From NCBI RefSeq assembly GCF_025147485.1, contig NZ_CP102263.1:695501-759500 (forward strand): a stretch of 64,000 nucleotides of DNA. Direction: 5' to 3'. This stretch comes from Bacteroides uniformis. GTDB lineage: Bacteria; Bacteroidota; Bacteroidia; Bacteroidales; Bacteroidaceae. The notes beneath the pieces were generated by a model. That model did no database searches, was not told where the DNA came from, and saw nothing but the letters and a program-made list of their open reading frames with translations. Below are positions 47,283 to 56,168 of the stretch, in pieces. Numbering within the stretch: the first letter of the stretch is position 1; the number at the start of each line of letters is the position of its first letter. The position numbers were made by a program, and so were the translations under genes.

Positions 47283-48674
47283 ATGAAAAAACCAATAATG
47301 ATACATGTGCTGGCTTTGTTCCTGATTTCCACATTGGCGGGCTGTGCATCCTGCTCTTCCGACTTGAAGGAAAACGGGAAAGAGAACGGAAAAGAGGAAA
47401 AGCCCGACACAGAGGAAGTACGTCCCGAATCATTCGCTTCGGATGACGAAATGCTTGATTACATCCAGAAGGTACATTTGAACTACATGTGGGACGGTGC
47501 GGAACCGACCTCCGGACTGGCACGCGAACGCATCCACCTGGATGGGGATTATCCCGAAAAGGACCAGAATGTTGTCACCACCGGCGGCAGCGGATTTGGT
47601 ATAGCCGGACTGCTGGTAGGCATCGAACGCGGCTTCATCCCCAGGGAAGAAGGCGTGAAGCGCCTGACCAAGATTGCCGATTACCTGAAACGCGCCGACC
47701 GCTTCCACGGCGTATGGCCCCATTGGTTGTACGGCCCTACCGGCAAGGTGAAACCTTTCGGACAAAAAGATAACGGCGGAGACTTGGTGGAAAGCTGCTT
47801 CCTGATGCAAAGCTTGCTTTGCGTACGCCAATACTTCCGCGACGGCAACGAGCAGGAAAAGGCGCTGGCAGAGAAGATTGACCAATTGTGGAAAGAGATG
47901 GAGTTCAGCTGGTATCAGAATGGCAAGGATGTCATCTACTGGCACTGGTCTCCCGAATACAACTGGGAAATGAACTTCCCGCTGGAAGGCTACAACGAAG
48001 CATTGATTGTGTATGTGCTCGCAGCCTCCTCCCCCACTTATCCCGTTCCGGCTTCAGCCTACCACAACGGCTGGGCACGCGGCGGCGGCATCAAGTCCGA
48101 CTCTGCCCCCTACGGCCTGCCTTTGGAATTGAAACACAACGGAGCCGAGAAACTGGGCGGTCCCTTGTTCTGGGCACAATACTCGCACATCGGTCTGGAC
48201 CCGCGCAACCTGAGCGACCGCTATGCCAACTACTGGAACGTGGTGCGCAACCATGCCCTCTCCAACTACCGCTACTGCGTGGAGAATCCCAAACAATACA
48301 AAGGTTACGGCGAGGACTGCTGGGGACTGACCGCCAGCTACTCTACCAAAGGCTATGCAGCCCACTGCCCGGGCGACAACGACCATGGTGTCATCACACC
48401 GACAGCAGCCTTGTCCAGTTTTCCCTACACACCGGAGGAATCCATGCGTGCACTGAAGTATTTCTATTCCAAAGGCGACTGGATTTGGGGCAAGTACGGA
48501 TTCTACGATGCCTTCTCCGAGGGAAGTGACTGGACGGTGCCCCGCTATCTTGCCATCGACCAATGCACCATTGCCCCGATGATTGAGAACTATCGTTCCG
48601 GCTTGTTGTGGAAACTCTTCATGAGCTGTCCCGAGGTTCAGGAAGGATTGCAGAAGCTGGGATTTAAGGCTTAG
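47283..48674 (+). CDS. GH144 endo-beta-1,2-glucanase-like lipoprotein (module A copy)
   Basis: I take the ATG at 47283, which starts a lipoprotein signal (MKKPIMIHVLALFLISTLAGC, Cys 21). The in-frame start at 47244 lies inside the previous gene. The protein is 463 residues, the usual size of this family. The (alpha/alpha)-barrel glucoamylase-like domain shows MWDGAEPTSGLARERIHLDGDYPEKDQNVVTTGGSGFGIAGLLVGIERG, FHGVWPHWLYGPTGKVKPFGQKDNGGDLVESCFLMQSLL, IYWHWSPEYNWEMNFPLEGYNEALIVYVLAASSPTYP and DCWGLTASYSTKGYAAH. The GH144 family hydrolyses beta-1,2-glucan to short sophoro-oligosaccharides. After the lipid Cys the sequence is ASCSSDLKENG without the immediate acidic run of surface lipoproteins, so cell-surface location is less sure than for the GH5 enzyme. 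Confidence 0.88.
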   Translation: MKKPIMIHVLALFLISTLAGCASCSSDLKENGKENGKEEKPDTEEVRPESFASDDEMLDYIQKVHLNYMWDGAEPTSGLARERIHLDGDYPEKDQNVVTTGGSGFGIAGLLVGIERGFIPREEGVKRLTKIADYLKRADRFHGVWPHWLYGPTGKVKPFGQKDNGGDLVESCFLMQSLLCVRQYFRDGNEQEKALAEKIDQLWKEMEFSWYQNGKDVIYWHWSPEYNWEMNFPLEGYNEALIVYVLAASSPTYPVPASAYHNGWARGGGIKSDSAPYGLPLELKHNGAEKLGGPLFWAQYSHIGLDPRNLSDRYANYWNVVRNHALSNYRYCVENPKQYKGYGEDCWGLTASYSTKGYAAHCPGDNDHGVITPTAALSSFPYTPEESMRALKYFYSKGDWIWGKYGFYDAFSEGSDWTVPRYLAIDQCTIAPMIENYRSGLLWKLFMSCPEVQEGLQKLGFKA

Positions 48675-48746
48675 GGATTTACGATTGAAGTTAGTATGCG
48701 ACATGATGGAGCAGCTAAGCTTAAGTTGAATTTCTATATCACTATT

Positions 48747-48774
48747 CCCCTCCCCCTTCAGGGGGCCGGAGGGG
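48747..48774. repeat. C-run/G-run imperfect hairpin before GH3
   Basis: CCCCT-CCCCC (48747-48756), loop TTCA, then GGGGG (48761-48765), a CCGG bulge and AGGGG (48770-48774). The two stem parts pair perfectly. It occupies the 119-bp gap between GH144 and GH3, 20 bp before the GH3 start. A related C-run/G-run stretch is found at 54291-54320 before a SusD gene. Confidence 0.6.
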
Positions 48775-48793
48775 ATAATCAAAATTATATCAT

Positions 48794-51085
48794 ATGAAGA
48801 AATACACATTATTAGCAGCCTTGGCTTTCTCTGCCCTCACCGTGACGGCAACGCCCAAAGAAAACACATCCCAAGGCAATCCGCAGGAGATGGATAAATT
48901 CATTACGGAGCTGATGGGCAAAATGACGCTGCACGAGAAAATCGGTCAGCTCAACCTGCCGGTAACGGGAAACATCGTCACCGGACAAGCCAAGAGCAGC
49001 GACGTTGCCGGTAAAATCCGCAACGGTGAAGTCGGAGGTCTGTTCAACCTGAAAGGCGTGAAGAACATCCGCGAAGTGCAGAAACTTGCCGTAGAGAACA
49101 GCCGCCTGGGCATCCCCTTGCTGTTCGGTATGGACGTGATTCACGGTTACGAAACGGTATTCCCCATCCCCTTGGCACTCTCGTGCAGTTGGGACATGGA
49201 GGCTATAGAGAAATCGGCCCGTATCGCCGCCATTGAGTCGAGTGCAGACGGTATCTGCTGGACGTTCAGCCCGATGGTGGACATCTGCCGCGATGCCCGT
49301 TGGGGACGTGTATCAGAAGGCAACGGTGAAGACCCCTTCCTGGGTTCAGCCATTGCACAAGCCATGATTCGCGGTTATCAGGGCAAGGATATGAGTGCCA
49401 ACAACGAGATAATGGCTTGCGTAAAGCACTTCGCACTGTATGGCGCCGGAGAAGCCGGCCGCGACTACAACACGGTGGATATGAGCCGCAACCGTATGTT
49501 CAACGAATACTTCCCTCCCTACAAGGCTGCCGTAGAAGCCGGTGTGGGTAGCGCAATGACCTCCTTCAATGAAATTGACGGCGTACCCGCCACTGCCAAC
49601 CACTGGCTACTGACCGACGTTCTGCGCAACCAATGGGGCTTTGATGGCTTCGTGGTGACAGACTATACAGCCATCTCCGAAATGATAGACCACGGAATCG
49701 GTGACCTGCAGGAAGTATCCGCACGTGCCCTGACCGCCGGAACAGACATGGATATGGTAGCCGACGGATTTATCGGCACACTGGAAAAGTCTCTGAAAGA
49801 AGGCAAAGTGACCGAGGCCGACATTGACAAAGCCTGCCGACGCATCCTAGAAGCCAAATACAAGCTGGGACTGTTTGCCAATCCGTATAAATACTGCGAC
49901 GTGAAGCGTGCCGAAAAAGAAGTGTTCACTCCCGAACACCGTTCCATCGCCCGCCAGATTGCCACAGAGACATTCGTACTGCTGAAGAACCAGGACAATC
50001 TGCTGCCCTTGCAACGCAAAGGCAATATCGCCTTGATTGGCCCGCTTGCCAACACCCGTGCCAACATGCCGGGCACTTGGAGTGTGGCAGCCACAGCAGA
50101 CAAATACAGCACCCTGCTGGAAGGTTTCAAGAATTCTGTCGGCTCCAAGGCCAACATTCTCTATGCACAAGGCAGCAACCTGATGTACGATGCCGACTAC
50201 CAGACACGCGCCACGATGTTCGGCCGTGAACTGCCCCGTGGCAATGACCAAGAACTGCTGGACGAAGCCCTGAAAGTAGCCGCACAAGCCGATGTCATTG
50301 TAGCCGCCCTCGGCGAGTCCTCCGAGATGAGTGGTGAGAGCAGTAGCCGTTCCGAACTGGAAATGCCGGACGCACAGCGCCACCTGCTGGAAGCATTGCT
50401 GAAAACGGGCAAACCCGTAGTATTGGTATTGTTCTCCGGACGTCCCGTAGTGCTGACTTGGGAGAATGAAAATGTTCCTGCCATCCTGAATGTATGGTTC
50501 GGAGGTAGTGAAGCTGCAGACGCCATTGCCGACGTAGTGTTCGGAGACGTTTGCCCCAGCGGTAAGCTGACCACCACTTTCCCGCAGAATGTGGGCCAGT
50601 TGCCTATGGCATACAACCACAAGAATACCGGCCGTCCTCTGAAAGAAGGCAAATGGTTCGAGAAGTTCCGCAGCAACTACCTGGATGTGAGCAACGACCC
50701 GCTGTATCCTTTCGGCTATGGCTTGAGCTACACCACCTTCCAGTACAGTGACATCACGCTCAGCTCCAAGCAACTGAATGCGGACGGCAAGCTGACCGCT
50801 TCCGTAACCGTAACCAATACGGGTAACTACGATGCAGATGAAATCGTACAGCTCTATATCCGCGACTTGGTGGGCAGCATTACCCGCCCCGTGAAAGAGC
50901 TGAAAGGCTTCGAGCGCATCCACCTGAAAAAAGGCGAAAGCAAGCAGGTGACCTTCACCATTACCCCCGAATTGCTGAAGTTCTACAACTACGACATACA
51001 GTATGTATACGAACCCGGCGAGTTCCATGTAATGATTGGACCCAACAGCCGCGATGTAAAGACTACGAGTTTTGAGTTGAAATAG
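48794..51085 (+). CDS. GH3 beta-glucosidase (module A copy), probable sophorooligosaccharide enzyme
   Basis: This 763-residue periplasmic enzyme has a signal peptide (LAALAFSALTVTA). GH3 layout is complete. The (alpha/beta)8 domain has LGIPLLFGMDVIHGYETVFPIP, WGRVSEGNGEDPFLGS, CVKHFALYGAGEAGRDYN and nucleophile Asp 290 in GFVVTDYTAI. The second domain has LGESSEMSGESSSRSEL with the likely acid/base Glu, and the fibronectin III-like C-terminus begins near YPFGYGLSYTTFQYSDI. Neighbouring GH144 enzymes make the Bacteroides beta-1,2-gluco-oligosaccharide beta-glucosidase type the best fit, releasing glucose. A strong terminator follows 25 bp after the stop, ending module A. A close paralogue is at 56169. 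Confidence 0.94.
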   Translation: MKKYTLLAALAFSALTVTATPKENTSQGNPQEMDKFITELMGKMTLHEKIGQLNLPVTGNIVTGQAKSSDVAGKIRNGEVGGLFNLKGVKNIREVQKLAVENSRLGIPLLFGMDVIHGYETVFPIPLALSCSWDMEAIEKSARIAAIESSADGICWTFSPMVDICRDARWGRVSEGNGEDPFLGSAIAQAMIRGYQGKDMSANNEIMACVKHFALYGAGEAGRDYNTVDMSRNRMFNEYFPPYKAAVEAGVGSAMTSFNEIDGVPATANHWLLTDVLRNQWGFDGFVVTDYTAISEMIDHGIGDLQEVSARALTAGTDMDMVADGFIGTLEKSLKEGKVTEADIDKACRRILEAKYKLGLFANPYKYCDVKRAEKEVFTPEHRSIARQIATETFVLLKNQDNLLPLQRKGNIALIGPLANTRANMPGTWSVAATADKYSTLLEGFKNSVGSKANILYAQGSNLMYDADYQTRATMFGRELPRGNDQELLDEALKVAAQADVIVAALGESSEMSGESSSRSELEMPDAQRHLLEALLKTGKPVVLVLFSGRPVVLTWENENVPAILNVWFGGSEAADAIADVVFGDVCPSGKLTTTFPQNVGQLPMAYNHKNTGRPLKEGKWFEKFRSNYLDVSNDPLYPFGYGLSYTTFQYSDITLSSKQLNADGKLTASVTVTNTGNYDADEIVQLYIRDLVGSITRPVKELKGFERIHLKKGESKQVTFTITPELLKFYNYDIQYVYEPGEFHVMIGPNSRDVKTTSFELK

Positions 51086-51109
51086 GTATAGTTTTGCTTT
51101 TAGGTAAGA

Positions 51110-51142
51110 GGGCAGTCCGCGAAAACCGGGCTGCCCTTTTTT
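51110..51142 (+). terminator. Intrinsic terminator of PUL 2 module A
   Basis: GGGCAGTCCG (51110-51119) pairs with CGGGCTGCCC (51127-51136) with one G-T pair, around a short A-rich loop, followed directly by six T. It closes the module A operon and separates it from the next SusC gene, which starts 81 bp later. Confidence 0.9.
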
Positions 51143-51222
51143 AACACCGTCACCAAATCTTTTTTGCATTTTGATTGTTCAGAGGAGAAACTGAATGATT
51201 TATCCACTAAAAAATCAATGTA

Positions 51223-54200
51223 ATGAAGAAGAACCTAAACCTTCCCAAGAAGAAAACCGGAAGACTGAGAAACCTATTTCTGACGGTGTGCCTGCTGGCA
51301 AGTGTCGCCGCATCGGCGCAGGAGAAAACAGTAACCGGTACCGTGACCGATGCCCTGGGTGACCCGCTGATTGGTGCCACCGTATTGGTGCAGGGAACCT
51401 CCAATGGCGTGATTACCGACATAGACGGCCGGTACTCCATCCAGGCCACCCCGGAGAACACATTGGATTTTTCCTATGTAGGCATGGTGAAGCAAGCTGT
51501 CAAGGTAGGCAGCCAGTCGGTAATCAACGTCCAGATGAAAGACGACTCGCAGATGCTGGCCGAAACCGTTGTCATCGGTTATGGCAGCGCCAAGAAGCGA
51601 GACCTTACGGGCTCCATCACCAACATTAAAGGCGACGAAATCGCCAACAAGCCGGTGGTCAACCCCGTATCCGCACTGCAAGGAAAGATTGCCGGCGTGC
51701 AGGTGATAAACTCCGGCAAGGCAGGCTCCGACCCGGAAATCCGTGTACGCGGAACAAACTCCATCAACGGCTACAAGCCACTCTATGTGGTGGACGGACT
51801 GTTCAACGACAACATCAACTTCCTGAATCCGCAGGACATCGAATCCATGGAGATACTGAAAGACCCGTCGTCGCTCGCCATCTTCGGTGTGCGCGGTGCC
51901 AACGGCGTGATTATCATCACCACCAAGAAGGCGAAAGAGGGACAGACACGCGTCAATATCAACGGCTCGTTCGGTTTCAAGTCCATCACCGACAAAATTG
52001 CACTGACGGATGCCGAAGGCTTCAAACTGCTGTACAACGAACAGTTGAGGAATGAAGGCAACCCGGAATACAACTTCTCGGACTGGACGGGAAACACCAA
52101 CTGGCAGGATGAAATCTTCCAGACTGGGTTCATCACCAACAACAACATCAGCATCACGGGTGCCTCGGACAAGAACAGCTTCTATCTCGGTGCGGGCTAT
52201 GCTTACGAGCAAGGCAACATCAAGCACGAGAAGTACAGCAAAATCACGCTGAACATCAGCAACGACTATAAAATGACGGACAACCTCAAGGTAGGTTTCC
52301 AATTCAACGGGGCACGCATGCTGCCCGCCGACACGAAGAGTGTGGCTACAGCCCTGCGCGCAGCTCCGGTGGCGCATGTATTCAACTCCGAGTACGGCCT
52401 CTACACCTCACTGCCCGGATTCCAGAAGGCACAGATGAACAACCCGATGGTGGACGTAGACCTGAAGGCGAATACCACGAAAGCCGAGAACTACCGTGGC
52501 TCGGGCAACGTGTACGGGCAATGGGATTTCCTGAAACACTTCCAGTTCAAGGCCATGTTCTCCCTGGACTATGCCTCGAACAGCACACGGACATACACCC
52601 CGGTTATCCAGGTATATGACGCAAGCGTCGAGGGAGACATAGCCACGCTGGGCAACGGCAAGACCGGAGTGTCCCAAGCCAAAGAAACGGAAATGAAGGT
52701 ACAGAGCGACTATCTGCTGACCTACACCAACTCCTGGGGAGACCACAGCGTGACGGCCACAGCCGGTTTCACCACCTACTACAACAAGCTCGAGAATCTG
52801 AACGGCGCCCGTACCCAAGGGGTAGGCCTGGTCATTCCGGACAATCCCGACAAATGGTACGTAAGTATCGGCGACGCAGCCACCGCCACCAACGGCAGTA
52901 CGCAGTGGGAGCGCTCCACCGTGTCCGTGCTGGCACGCGTGCTCTACAACTACAAGGGCAAGTACCTGTTCAACGGCTCCTACCGCCGCGACGGTTCTTC
53001 CGCCTTCTCCTACACCGGCAACCAGTGGCAGAACTTCTACTCCGTCGGCCTGGGCTGGCTGATGAGCGAGGAAGCATGGATGAAGGACATCACCTGGCTG
53101 GATATGCTGAAACTGAAAGGCTCATGGGGCACACTGGGCAACCAGAACCTGGACCGCGCCTATCCCGCCGAACCGTTGCTGACGAATGCCTACTCCGCCG
53201 TGTTCGGCACCCCGTCTGCCATCTATCCGGGCTACCAGCTTGCCTACCTGCCCAACCCCAAACTGCGCTGGGAGAAGGTGGAAGCCTGGGAAGCCGGTGC
53301 AGAAGCCAACTTCCTCCGCAACCGCCTGCACTTTGAAGGGGTGTACTACAAGAAGAAAACCAAAGACCTGCTGGCCGAAGTGCCGGGCATCTCGGGCACC
53401 GTACCGGGTATCGGAAACCTTGGCTCCATCGAGAATTCGGGCGTAGAGCTTGCCTTGAGCTGGCGCGACCGGATAGGCGACTGGAACTACAACATCGGAA
53501 TGAACCTTGCCACCATCAAGAACAAGGTACTGAGCCTCGTGCAGGAAGGCTACTCCATCATAGCCGGAGACAAGCAGCAGAGCTACACAATGGCAGGATA
53601 CCCCATCGGCTACTTCTACGGCTACAAGGTGGAAGGCGTCTACCAGACCCAGGAGGAGATTGAGCACTCTCCCAAGAACACACTGGCAACCGTCACCCCG
53701 GGCGACCTGAAATTCCGCGACGTGAACGGTGACGGTGAAATCACCACGGCAGACCGTACGATGATTGGTAATCCTACACCCGATGTCACCTACGGCTTCA
53801 CGCTCGGCCTGGGCTACAAGAACTGGGAGCTTGCCGTTGACATGATGGGACAAGGCGGCAATCAGATTTACCGTACCTGGGACAACTACAACTGGAGCCA
53901 GTTCAACTTTATGGAGCAACGCATGGACCGCTGGCACGGTGAAGGGACCAGCAACACCCAGCCGCTGCTGAACACCAAGCATACCATCAACAATCTGAAC
54001 TCCGAGTATTACATAGAGGACGGCTCGTTCTTCCGCATCCGTAACGTGTCGCTGGCATACAACTTCGACAAGGCGCTGATTTCGAAGATAGGCATGCAGG
54101 CGCTGAAGCTCTACGTGAACATACAGAACCTGAAGACGTGGAAGCACAACACCGGATATACCCCGGAACTGGGCGGAAGTGCCATCGCCTTCGGGGTGGA

Positions 54201-54258
54201 CGACGGCAGTTATCCGATGCCGGCGATTTATACGTTCGGATTTAATCTGACGTTCTAA
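51223..54258 (+). CDS. SusC-like TonB-dependent transporter (PUL 2 module B)
   Basis: This 1011-residue outer membrane transporter begins with a basic n-region and signal (RNLFLTVCLLASVAASAQ). The carboxypeptidase-like domain is VTGTVTDALGDPLIGATVLVQGT to ITDIDGRYSI. The TonB-box region is LAETVVIGYGSAKKRDLTGSI. The plug has VQVINSGKAGSDPEIRVRGTNS and LYVVDGLFNDNINFLNPQDIESMEILKDPSSLAIFGVRGANGVIIITTKKA, and the barrel ends in YTFGFNLTF. The gene uses noticeably more G/C-ending codons than PUL 1. The 81-bp gap after the module A terminator shows no convincing TTTG-TAnnTTTG promoter, so expression may depend on the activator or on read-through. It is a paralogue of the transporter at 40561. Confidence 0.95.
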   Translation: MKKNLNLPKKKTGRLRNLFLTVCLLASVAASAQEKTVTGTVTDALGDPLIGATVLVQGTSNGVITDIDGRYSIQATPENTLDFSYVGMVKQAVKVGSQSVINVQMKDDSQMLAETVVIGYGSAKKRDLTGSITNIKGDEIANKPVVNPVSALQGKIAGVQVINSGKAGSDPEIRVRGTNSINGYKPLYVVDGLFNDNINFLNPQDIESMEILKDPSSLAIFGVRGANGVIIITTKKAKEGQTRVNINGSFGFKSITDKIALTDAEGFKLLYNEQLRNEGNPEYNFSDWTGNTNWQDEIFQTGFITNNNISITGASDKNSFYLGAGYAYEQGNIKHEKYSKITLNISNDYKMTDNLKVGFQFNGARMLPADTKSVATALRAAPVAHVFNSEYGLYTSLPGFQKAQMNNPMVDVDLKANTTKAENYRGSGNVYGQWDFLKHFQFKAMFSLDYASNSTRTYTPVIQVYDASVEGDIATLGNGKTGVSQAKETEMKVQSDYLLTYTNSWGDHSVTATAGFTTYYNKLENLNGARTQGVGLVIPDNPDKWYVSIGDAATATNGSTQWERSTVSVLARVLYNYKGKYLFNGSYRRDGSSAFSYTGNQWQNFYSVGLGWLMSEEAWMKDITWLDMLKLKGSWGTLGNQNLDRAYPAEPLLTNAYSAVFGTPSAIYPGYQLAYLPNPKLRWEKVEAWEAGAEANFLRNRLHFEGVYYKKKTKDLLAEVPGISGTVPGIGNLGSIENSGVELALSWRDRIGDWNYNIGMNLATIKNKVLSLVQEGYSIIAGDKQQSYTMAGYPIGYFYGYKVEGVYQTQEEIEHSPKNTLATVTPGDLKFRDVNGDGEITTADRTMIGNPTPDVTYGFTLGLGYKNWELAVDMMGQGGNQIYRTWDNYNWSQFNFMEQRMDRWHGEGTSNTQPLLNTKHTINNLNSEYYIEDGSFFRIRNVSLAYNFDKALISKIGMQALKLYVNIQNLKTWKHNTGYTPELGGSAIAFGVDDGSYPMPAIYTFGFNLTF

Positions 54259-54338
54259 AAGCCTCTCCCCTAAAAAAGAGTAACTTCAAACCTCCCCCGA
54301 CTCCTTCAAAGGGAACGGGGAATGAAAAATATAAATTT

Positions 54339-55859
54339 ATGAAACTGATAAAATACATATTTACATTGCTGGTGGGTGCAACAGCCCTCTCACTGACATC
54401 CTGCAACGACTTCCTGGACCGCGATCCGCTGGGGCAGTTCACGGAAGATGACTCTCCCAACGCCCTTGTAGGCGGGAAGATATTCAACGTCTACTACCTG
54501 ATGCGCTCGTACGACATCACTGCCGGTATTCCTGCTTTTATGGTGCACATGGTGCGCAGCGAGGACTCCGAGAAAGGCAGTGACGCCGGCGACGGCAGCA
54601 ACGAGGCCGCCATGTGGGACGACTTCGAATACACTGCCTCCAACGGGCCGCTCAGCGCCTATTGGGGACAGAACTACAAAATCATCTACCAGTGCAACGA
54701 AATCCTGGACGACATTGAGAAGAGCGGACACAAGGACGACACCGAAGCCATCCGCAACCGCGGCGAAGCGCTCTTCTTCCGTGCCTGGTGCTACTTCAAC
54801 CTGGTACGCGCCTTTGGCGAAGTGCCGCTGGTCACCATCAAGGTAGTGGAAGCCTCCGATGCCAACGTGCCCAAGACCACGGCGGAAAAGATATACGAAC
54901 AGATTGACAAAGACCTGACCGAAGCCGAAGAATGCCTGCCCCTGCGGTGGGACAGCGACTATACGGGACGGCTGACCTGGGGCGCCGCACGCTCCCTGCA
55001 CGCACGCACCTATATGATGCGGAACGATTGGGACAATATGTACACAGCCTCCACCGAAGTGATAAAGTCGGGCATCTACAACCTGAATACACCGGTCGAC
55101 AAAGTCTTCACCGTAGAAGGGGAAAACTGCGGCGAGAGCATCTTCGAACTGCAATGCGAAGCCACCGATGCCATGAAAGAGGATGCCAGCATCGGCAGCC
55201 AGTTCTGCCAGGTGCAAGGGGTGCGCGGAGCCGGCGAGTGGGACCTGGGATGGGGCTGGCACATGGCCACCAAACTGATGGGAGAAGCCTTTGAGCCGGG
55301 CGACCCGCGCCGGAACGCCACATTGCTCTACTTCCGCCGCAGCACGGACGAGCCCATCACACCGGAGAATACCAACCAGCCTTATGGCGAGTCACCCGTA
55401 TCCACCGCCATGGGTGCCTACTTCAACAAGAAGGCCTACACGGACCCGACACTGCGCCGCAAGTACAGCCGTATGGGTTTCTGGGTAAACATCCGCCTCA
55501 TCCGCTATCCGGACGTGCTGCTGATGGCTGCCGAAGCCGCCAACGAGAAAGGGCTGACGGGCGAAGCCGCCGGGTATCTGGAACAAGTACGCGCCCATGC
55601 CCGCGGCACACTGGCAGACGTGCTTCCGAAGGTAGAATCTGCCAGCCAGTCTGTGCTGCGTGACGCCATTCGCCACGAACGCCGCGTAGAGCTGGCACTG
55701 GAACCCGACCGCTTCTACGACCTCGTGCGCTGGGGCATTGCCAAAGAAGTGCTGCAAGCTGCCGGAAAGAATTACCAGGACAAGAATGCGCTGCTGCCTC
55801 TGCCCCAGACAGAGATAGACAAATCGAACGGAGTACTGGTACAGAACCCCGACTATTGA
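54339..55859 (+). CDS. SusD-like lipoprotein (PUL 2 module B)
   Basis: This 506-residue SusD homologue has the lipoprotein signal TLLVGATALSLTSC (Cys 22), followed by NDFLDRDPLGQFTEDD. The helical SusD fold shows in AIRNRGEALFFRAWCYFNLVRAFGEVPLVTIKVVEA and LTWGAARSLHARTYMMRNDWDNMY. The C-terminal LIRYPDVLLMAAEAANEKG, YLEQVRAHARGTLADVLP and AIRHERRVELALEPDRFYDLVRWG match the family. It is separated from its SusC by 80 bp holding a C-run/G-run hairpin, and from the following GH3 by a 309-bp gap containing array B. Confidence 0.95.
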   Translation: MKLIKYIFTLLVGATALSLTSCNDFLDRDPLGQFTEDDSPNALVGGKIFNVYYLMRSYDITAGIPAFMVHMVRSEDSEKGSDAGDGSNEAAMWDDFEYTASNGPLSAYWGQNYKIIYQCNEILDDIEKSGHKDDTEAIRNRGEALFFRAWCYFNLVRAFGEVPLVTIKVVEASDANVPKTTAEKIYEQIDKDLTEAEECLPLRWDSDYTGRLTWGAARSLHARTYMMRNDWDNMYTASTEVIKSGIYNLNTPVDKVFTVEGENCGESIFELQCEATDAMKEDASIGSQFCQVQGVRGAGEWDLGWGWHMATKLMGEAFEPGDPRRNATLLYFRRSTDEPITPENTNQPYGESPVSTAMGAYFNKKAYTDPTLRRKYSRMGFWVNIRLIRYPDVLLMAAEAANEKGLTGEAAGYLEQVRAHARGTLADVLPKVESASQSVLRDAIRHERRVELALEPDRFYDLVRWGIAKEVLQAAGKNYQDKNALLPLPQTEIDKSNGVLVQNPDY

Positions 55860-55939
55860 TACCCGGCCAAAGGAAACAGCCGACCCAATCAATGGCAAAA
55901 GGTCTGTTTTATAACTTGCTATCAATCAAAGCATTGCTA

Positions 55940-56109
55940 CTGCAAAGAGCTGCAAACTTTTTGCAGTGGCACTGCAAAAGTGTTGCAGTAGCACTGCACA
56001 ACAGTTGCAGTGTCGCTGCAAAGCAGTTGCAGTAGCGCTGCAAATCGTTTGCAGTATCACTGCAGAGAAATTGCAGCACCGTTGCAAAGAAGTCATAGCG
56101 CCACTGCAA
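55940..56109. repeat. 22-bp-periodic palindrome array B (TTGCAG/CTGCAA)
   Basis: TTGCAG starts at 55961, 55983, 56005, 56027, 56049 and 56071, exactly 22 bp apart. CTGCA-type words start at 55950, 55972, 55994, 56016, 56038, 56060, 56082 (TTGCAA) and 56104, also on a 22-bp grid, and lie 11 bp from the TTGCAG words. TGCA therefore recurs every 11 bp for about 155 bp, with one decayed position near 56093 and one extra unit at 55940. The best hairpin has 9-bp arms (55959-55967 with 55971-55979) and a 3-nt loop. The array fills most of the 309-bp gap (55860-56168) between SusD and GH3; nothing else is seen there. Short minus-strand open frames across it reflect the lack of stops in the unit. Confidence 0.93.
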
Positions 56110-56168
56110 TAGAGTGACGGCAATCTAAAAACAATGAAGGGAACATACTTACAAACAATTAATTCAAT

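Noticed and set aside
49847..51169. Minus-strand open frame (440 codons) opposite the first GH3
   Set aside because: Shadow of the GH3 gene; it also runs through the terminator at 51110-51142.
53122..54147. Minus-strand open frame (341 codons) opposite the module B SusC
   Set aside because: Antisense shadow in a G/C-rich-third-position gene; no signal, start context or domain.
55940..56109. CRISPR interpretation of arrays A and B
   Set aside because: Words are only 5-9 bp with 3-8 bp spacers, far below CRISPR repeat and spacer lengths, and no cas genes are in the window.
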